A stretch of DNA of 64,000 nt, from positions 3,083,501 through 3,147,500 of the forward strand of contig NZ_CP047023.1 of the NCBI RefSeq assembly GCF_009796765.1, read 5' to 3'. Positions 59,541 through 64,000 of the stretch are shown here, in pieces (position 1 is the stretch's first letter; every line of letters begins with the position of its first letter). The notes beneath the pieces were generated by a model. It had not been told where the DNA came from. It did not search any database and was given only the letters and a program-made list of their open reading frames with translations. The DNA comes from Paraglaciecola sp. L3A3. Its GTDB lineage: Bacteria > Pseudomonadota > Gammaproteobacteria > Enterobacterales > Alteromonadaceae. Both the position numbers and the translations under genes were made by a program.

Positions 59541-60563
59541 CTATTCTGCGTTACATTCAACCAATGCTTTCATGCCTTCAGGATTCCCATCCATGCTAGC
59601 AAATGCAGTTCCAATATCAGCTAACGGACTGACTGAGCTAATAAATGGTTTAAGATCAATTTGACCTGATGCAATTAATTCAATTGCCCAATCAAAATCT
59701 TCTGCTTCGTATACACGCGCACCAAGTAGTTCTAATTCTTTCCAGAAGAATTGGAACAAGTCAATTTCAGGTTTAGTGCTATGAATTGCCACCATAACGA
59801 TACGGCCGCGACGACCAGCGACTTGAGTCATAGCATCAATCGCAGGTTTTACACCAGACACTTCAAATACTACGTCTGCGCCTTTAGTACCTGTCCACTC
59901 ATCTACAAAAGCAGCTAGGTCTTGTTCGATAGGGTTAATTGATTTAACACCTAGTTCGTCGGCAAATGCACGACGGCTTTCGTTAGGTTCAGAAACCAAT
60001 ACTTCAGCACCTACACTTTTTGCTACAGCGGCAACAAGTTGACCAATTGGGCCACCACCTAGTACTACCACTTTTTCACCTGCTTTCAAGCGTGAACGAC
60101 GCACATCGTGACAAGCAACAGATAAAGGCTCAACTAGTGCACCTTGTTTAAGGTCAACGGTTGCAGGTAATTTATGTAAAGTACGTGCTTTTACAGTCCA
60201 ACTTGATTGGAAAGCCCCAGGAGTATCAATGCCCATAAATTTAAGGTTTTGACAAATATGCGTTAAACCAGCATTACAAGTAGGACATTCACCACACCAA
60301 TCAAGAGGACGAACAACTACTTTTTCGCCAACAGTGAAACCGGTCACACCGGCACCAATTTCAGCTACAACGCCTGAAATTTCATGGCCGATAGTTTGTG
60401 GAATAGACACACGTTGATCCATTACGCCATGATAAATGTGCATATCTGTACCACAGATACCTACATAACCCACGTTCAAACGAACCTCACCCGCTTCTGG
60501 AGCGATAGACGTTCCTTCGACCACTGAGAATGATTTGTTACCTATATATTGAGCAGCTTGCAT
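59541..60563 (-). CDS. Zinc-dependent alcohol dehydrogenase (putative 2-keto-3-deoxy-L-galactonate 5-dehydrogenase)
   Basis: This 340-residue medium-chain dehydrogenase has catalytic-zinc ligands in GICGTD and IGHEISG, structural-zinc cysteines in CGECPTCNAGLTHIC, and the Rossmann loop VLGGGPIGQLVAAVA. It resembles sorbitol/threonine dehydrogenase-like enzymes that oxidise sugar-acid hydroxyls. By operon position it would oxidise C5 of 2-keto-3-deoxy-L-galactonate to give the diketo acid that the KduD-type SDR then reduces. Gaps to both neighbours are below 30 bp. Confidence 0.8.
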   Translation of the reverse strand: MQAAQYIGNKSFSVVEGTSIAPEAGEVRLNVGYVGICGTDMHIYHGVMDQRVSIPQTIGHEISGVVAEIGAGVTGFTVGEKVVVRPLDWCGECPTCNAGLTHICQNLKFMGIDTPGAFQSSWTVKARTLHKLPATVDLKQGALVEPLSVACHDVRRSRLKAGEKVVVLGGGPIGQLVAAVAKSVGAEVLVSEPNESRRAFADELGVKSINPIEQDLAAFVDEWTGTKGADVVFEVSGVKPAIDAMTQVAGRRGRIVMVAIHSTKPEIDLFQFFWKELELLGARVYEAEDFDWAIELIASGQIDLKPFISSVSPLADIGTAFASMDGNPEGMKALVECNAE

Positions 60564-60574
60564 AATTTTTTACC

Positions 60575-61681
60575 TTAAGATTTCATGACTAAATGGGGTG
60601 CTAACAACGCATCATCAAACACTACCCCAGTACCGGGCACATCTGGAGCTACTGCATAGCCATTATTATCGAGTTGTAACGGATGATGGGTGTATTCATC
60701 AATTGGAAAAGAGTGTACTTCTAAATAAGCGGAGTGAGCTTGAGACGCTAACAAAGACACATGTAATTCATGCATGCCATGACTACATAAAGGAAGACCA
60801 TGTTTGGCTCCTAATTTAGCGACCTGTAAAAAGCCAGTAATGCCACCTATATTAGACGCATCAGGCTGTAAAAAGCCTAATTTAGCTTGGGCGACTGCGT
60901 ATTCAAATTCATGAAAAGTATGTAAGTTTTCTCCCATAGCTAACGGAATATTAATAGCGTCTGATATTTCAGCAAAACCGAGATAATCATCAGGAATGGT
61001 TGGTTCTTCGAACCAAGTAATATCATATTCTTCAATAGCCTTGCCAAAGCGAATTGCATCTTGCACTGATAAAGAATAATTAGCGTCAACCATGAATACA
61101 CGGTCTGGACCTATTACCTTTCTAACGGCAGCCACACGGCTCACATCTTCTAAATAATCATCTTTGCCGACTTTAATTTTAACGGCTTCAAATCCGCGGT
61201 CTAAATATCCTTGAATATTATTAAGTAGTTTTTGTTCGGTAAAGTTAAGATCGATACCACCAGCATAACAGTTGGTTTTATTACTGGCGCCGCCTGCAAC
61301 TTTCCATAGTGGTTGGCCAAGGCGTTTACACTTGATGTCCCATAAAGCAATATCTACAGCAGAGATAGCAAAACTTAAAATGCCACCACGCCCTACATAG
61401 TGATATTCCCACTGTAATTTATCCCAGATAAGATCTATCTCTGATGCGTCTTTACCGGTTAATAGTGGGCGCATCTCGTCATGTAATAAAGAGTAAATTG
61501 CACGACCACCTTTCCCTCCGGTATAGGTATAACCTACGCCTTGGGTACCATCTTCACAGGTCACACGACAAAGCACTAATTCAAAATGAGTGTGGTCGCC
61601 ATGTTTAGCATCAGATAACACCTCTGAAAGAGGTATGTTGTATAATTCAATATCAATTGAAGTGATTTTATTTTTATTCAT
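60575..61681 (-). CDS. Enolase-superfamily enzyme, 3,6-anhydro-L-galactonate cycloisomerase-like
   Basis: This 368-residue mandelate racemase/enolase superfamily protein has the KIKVG base, metal ligands in MVDANYS, WFEEPT and MGENLHT, and a C-terminal SHGMHEL His. The opening [14 protein letters not shown] and YTYTGGKGG closely resemble, as I remember it, the Vibrio sp. EJY3 3,6-anhydro-L-galactonate cycloisomerase, which opens the anhydro ring to 2-keto-3-deoxy-L-galactonate. The three genes after it supply the other steps of that route. Other sugar-acid dehydratases of the superfamily remain possible. It is the first gene of the operon. Confidence 0.78.
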   Translation of the reverse strand: MNKNKITSIDIELYNIPLSEVLSDAKHGDHTHFELVLCRVTCEDGTQGVGYTYTGGKGGRAIYSLLHDEMRPLLTGKDASEIDLIWDKLQWEYHYVGRGGILSFAISAVDIALWDIKCKRLGQPLWKVAGGASNKTNCYAGGIDLNFTEQKLLNNIQGYLDRGFEAVKIKVGKDDYLEDVSRVAAVRKVIGPDRVFMVDANYSLSVQDAIRFGKAIEEYDITWFEEPTIPDDYLGFAEISDAINIPLAMGENLHTFHEFEYAVAQAKLGFLQPDASNIGGITGFLQVAKLGAKHGLPLCSHGMHELHVSLLASQAHSAYLEVHSFPIDEYTHHPLQLDNNGYAVAPDVPGTGVVFDDALLAPHLVMKS

Positions 61682-61709
61682 TCCAGACTAAACCAATTAA
61701 TTACAGTTT

Positions 61710-61721
61710 ATTGTTAACAAT
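61710..61721. promoter_or_regulatory. Candidate operator of the second sugar operon
   Basis: The perfect 12-bp palindrome ATTGTTAACAAT lies 28 bases before the start of the cycloisomerase gene, a normal place for a repressor site. No regulator gene for this operon is in the window. The rest of the gap to 61955 is A/T-rich without other clear signals. Confidence 0.4.
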
Positions 61722-61955
61722 TTACAGCAACTAAGTGTGGTTTGTAAAGGTAATAATTGATAGAAATACCTGAAAACAATAAAAAAAGAGTTATTACAAA
61801 TAAAAACGAACTAGTTACCGAATTTGACTAAATTGATTTTCCAATAAACCAAGGATGAGAGATCAATTACAAATATTATTACACACCTTACATCATGAAT
61901 AAACATTATATTTTACATATGCAAAACTATTTGATTCATGATTTACATTATTCAA

Positions 61956-63014
61956 TCATAAATGCTTAATACTATGTAAAAAATCATTGTTTTGGCACAT
62001 AATTTGAAACACATCTGCAAGCTGATTGCTTTTACCAATAACCTCTTGCCAATAACTAATTCGCTGTGTAGACGGCATTGTTTCAAAATCTTTTCTATCC
62101 GGAATTTTATGAAATGGCAGATTATAAATAAATTCATCAGAAGGCACTAACATGACTACGTTGTCGTAACTACTGCTATGGGCTAAACGATTCTTTAAAG
62201 ATTTATCAAACCAACCTGGAATAACTTTAGAATAAAAATGGGGATATAGAATCAAACCATCACTAGGACCAAAGGACAGATCGAAATGATAATCTATGAG
62301 CCCCCCATCTCTATATACCCCTTTAGAGGCACCAGCAATATTTTTCACCCCATTTATAATAATTGGAATTGAGCCAGAAGCCATTAAAGCGTCTTTTAAA
62401 TTATTTTGCTTTAATGACACTGTAGTACAGCCCATTTGATAAGGATCATTAATTTCTAAGTGACTATTAGGGCTAGAGAAAATATATCTTTGATAGAAAT
62501 GAGATAAATATTTACGATTAAAAAAATTAGCCCCAGCACTCATTGCTAAGCCCGTCATTTGCAAACTTTTAGAGGAAAATTTTGTGAGCCCTTTGCATTT
62601 AGCCACAACAAAGTGCGCTTTTACTATTTTATTCTTTAGGATCTGTTGTGCTCCATCATCACCCAAAACAAATTCTAACAGAGCGTTACCTTTTTCTGTT
62701 ATTTCTTTAGAATTGGGTCTGTCAGAATAAACAGTATGAGAGTATCTATCTGCTAGCCTATTAATCGCAGCAAGAGGATCATCTTGAGCAAAACATGCCA
62801 TACGAAAAGCACCAGCAGAAGAACCAATAGCCTGAATCGGTTTGTGCCTATTGGCAAAAAACTCAGCAAAAATAAAACGATCAAGACCCGCTAATATAAA
62901 CCATTTAGGCCCTCCAGAAGCCCCTAAAATATAATCAAACAAATCAGCACTAAACCCCTGTTGTTGAATCCTTTTAAAAGCCTTTTTTCCTGCATAAATA
63001 TCTAACACTGACAT
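61956..63014 (-). CDS. Patatin-like phospholipase
   Basis: This 352-residue protein has a patatin fold: oxyanion loop GASGGPKW (31-38), nucleophile elbow GSSAG with Ser66, and the dyad Asp in YRDGGLIDYHF. It should hydrolyse acyl esters of lipids; no signal peptide is evident. It lies 274 bp upstream of the sugar operon on the same strand and is probably separate. Confidence 0.85.
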   Translation of the reverse strand: MSVLDIYAGKKAFKRIQQQGFSADLFDYILGASGGPKWFILAGLDRFIFAEFFANRHKPIQAIGSSAGAFRMACFAQDDPLAAINRLADRYSHTVYSDRPNSKEITEKGNALLEFVLGDDGAQQILKNKIVKAHFVVAKCKGLTKFSSKSLQMTGLAMSAGANFFNRKYLSHFYQRYIFSSPNSHLEINDPYQMGCTTVSLKQNNLKDALMASGSIPIIINGVKNIAGASKGVYRDGGLIDYHFDLSFGPSDGLILYPHFYSKVIPGWFDKSLKNRLAHSSSYDNVVMLVPSDEFIYNLPFHKIPDRKDFETMPSTQRISYWQEVIGKSNQLADVFQIMCQNNDFLHSIKHL

Positions 63015-63156
63015 TACTCATTTTCATTATGCGCATAAAACAAGCTAATTAGCCGGAATTGATCCACATTGGGGGGAATAGTGCATTTTCCGAACAGCAT
63101 AACTTTATCCTTATATATCAATAAATTAAGACACATATAAACAGTACTCAACAGAG

Positions 63157-63179
63157 TTATCCACAGATATGGTGGATAA
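63157..63179. promoter_or_regulatory. Inverted DnaA-box-like pair
   Basis: TTATCCACA (63157-63165) is a consensus DnaA box. An inverted near-copy GGTGGATAA (63171-63179) follows after five bases, giving a palindrome with 8-bp arms. It lies about 100 bases before the EIIA-like gene and could bind DnaA or form a hairpin. Confidence 0.4.
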
Positions 63180-63277
63180 ACTCACTATTTCACTGATCTT
63201 GTTCAGTATTTCTGTTTTATACCTAAGTTGTATTAAGGTTATACTGACTAAATAGACAGATACAAGAATAATTATAC

Positions 63278-63784
63278 ATGGCGACATTAGCTAAATTAGT
63301 AGAGATTGAGAACATACCTCAACATACCAAGGCATTATCTATTCGAAGTCCAATCAGTGGTACAGTTATGACTTTAGATACAGTACCTAATGCACTATTT
63401 CAAGAAAGACTGTTTGGTGAAGGTATAGCCATCAATCCCTCTGGATATCAAGTCATAGCGCCTTTTAATGGTTCGGTTTTGTCTTTTACAACATTAGCTA
63501 ATCAACTTAGAATTAAAGCTCAAAATGGCTTACAACTACAAATTCAACTGGGCATAGATTCTCATCTTATGATGGCAGAAGGTTTTAAACGAACAGTAAA
63601 AACCGGTGATACCTTTAAACAAGGTGATATATTAGCTGAGTTCTCATTAGTCAAAATGAAACAACAATTATCCAGTGTGTTGTGCCCTATTACAGTTATC
63701 AACAGTGACAAAGTAAAAGGTATACAAGGACACTATTATTCAGTCATCGCAGGAGAGGATAGTATTCTAACGGTTTATATTTAA
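63278..63784 (+). CDS. Degenerate glucose-type PTS EIIA domain protein
   Basis: This 168-residue protein matches the EIIA-Glc (Crr) family in length and layout: SPISGTVMTLDTVPNALF, GEGIAINPSGYQVIAPFNGS, LGIDS, EGFKRTVKTGDTFKQGD and a late CPITVINSD. However, both active-site histidines of the family are missing. The region aligned with the NHAFSI of E. coli Crr reads ANQLRI (Asn/Gln at 75-76), and the phospho-acceptor position in VHFGID reads QIQLGID (Gln90). It therefore probably cannot carry phosphate and may act as a regulatory or binding protein. A TATACT at 63240-63245 may be its -10. Confidence 0.85.
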   Translation: MATLAKLVEIENIPQHTKALSIRSPISGTVMTLDTVPNALFQERLFGEGIAINPSGYQVIAPFNGSVLSFTTLANQLRIKAQNGLQLQIQLGIDSHLMMAEGFKRTVKTGDTFKQGDILAEFSLVKMKQQLSSVLCPITVINSDKVKGIQGHYYSVIAGEDSILTVYI

Positions 63785-63808
63785 TTTCGAAAAAATACAG
63801 CCCTAACC

Positions 63809-63838
63809 TTTACCTGAACAGCCCTTTCTCGTTATAGT
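63809..63838 (+). promoter_or_regulatory. Putative promoter of the ArsC/Spx-family gene
   Basis: TTTACC (63809-63814) and TATAGT (63833-63838) are 18 bp apart, about 34 bases before the next start codon. Confidence 0.5.
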
Positions 63839-63871
63839 CCGCGACAAATTGATTTATATAAACGGAATGAC

Positions 63872-64000
63872 ATGACTACCCTGTATGGCATTAAAAACTG
63901 CGATAGTATTAAAAAAGCCAAAACTTGGTTAACCAATAATAATATAGAATTTACTTATCATGACTACCGACAAGATGGTTTAGATATTGCGTGGTTAACA
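63872..64000 (+). CDS. ArsC/Spx-family protein (YffB type), N-terminal part
   Basis: The frame starts at ATG with GGA eight bases upstream and stays open to the window end (43 residues). [20 protein letters not shown] has the single-cysteine KNCDS motif of the YffB branch of the ArsC thioredoxin-fold family. In many gammaproteobacteria this gene precedes dap genes. The exact function is not known; YffB is thought to be a glutathione-dependent thiol protein. Confidence 0.85.
   Translation, partial: MTTLYGIKNCDSIKKAKTWLTNNNIEFTYHDYRQDGLDIAWLT

Overview
The window is A+T-rich and looks like the chromosome of a marine gammaproteobacterium of the Alteromonadaceae (Paraglaciecola/Glaciecola/Alteromonas type). 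The evidence is the gammaproteobacterial housekeeping order (dapB-carA-carB-greA; miaB-ybeZ-ybeY-corC-lnt) beside algal-polysaccharide genes. No taxonomic search was possible, so the genus is an inference.

Bases 1-20700 form a polysaccharide-utilisation region. It holds a GH105 unsaturated uronyl hydrolase (cut by the window edge), a LysR/GST/quinone-oxidoreductase module, an S1 sulfatase, a DUF1961 protein, two tandem right-handed beta-helix lipoproteins and a large PL8-type (chondroitinase ABC-like) lyase. These are followed by a monosaccharide catabolic operon under a GntR regulator: dgoK, dgoA, a sodium/solute symporter, an SDR, an IlvD/Edd-type dehydratase and a DapA-family aldolase. My reading is that a sulfated, uronate-containing polysaccharide is cut outside or in the periplasm, and that a neutral sugar (probably galactose-like) is oxidised, dehydrated to a 2-keto-3-deoxy acid, phosphorylated and split to pyruvate and a triose phosphate. 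The exact polymer cannot be named.

Bases 20800-39900 are mostly core genes: DUF2059 and DUF4870 proteins, a lipoprotein, a possible small RNA, rlmM, DUF423, a GcvA-like regulator, kdsA, the miaB-to-lnt operon, greA, carB, carA and dapB.

Bases 39900-50800 hold two bPH2 membrane proteins, a tRNA operon (Met-Leu-Gln-Gln), an array of eight 82-bp tandem repeats derived from the 3' half of tRNA-Gln, an AGCS symporter, a YkgJ protein, a YlqF GTPase, ubiF with a tiny coupled membrane protein, and an EamA transporter. Four copies of a roughly 250-bp inverted-repeat element (MITE-like) are scattered here.

Bases 50800-64000 hold a lipoprotein hydrolase, a LytS/LytT-type two-component pair, DUF962 and PilZ proteins and an M61 peptidase. 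Next is a second sugar operon (enolase-superfamily cycloisomerase, Zn-alcohol dehydrogenase, KduD-type SDR, AldA-type aldehyde dehydrogenase) that fits 3,6-anhydro-L-galactose (agar) catabolism. It is followed by a patatin, a glucose-type PTS EIIA domain that lacks both expected histidines, and the start of an ArsC/Spx-family gene.
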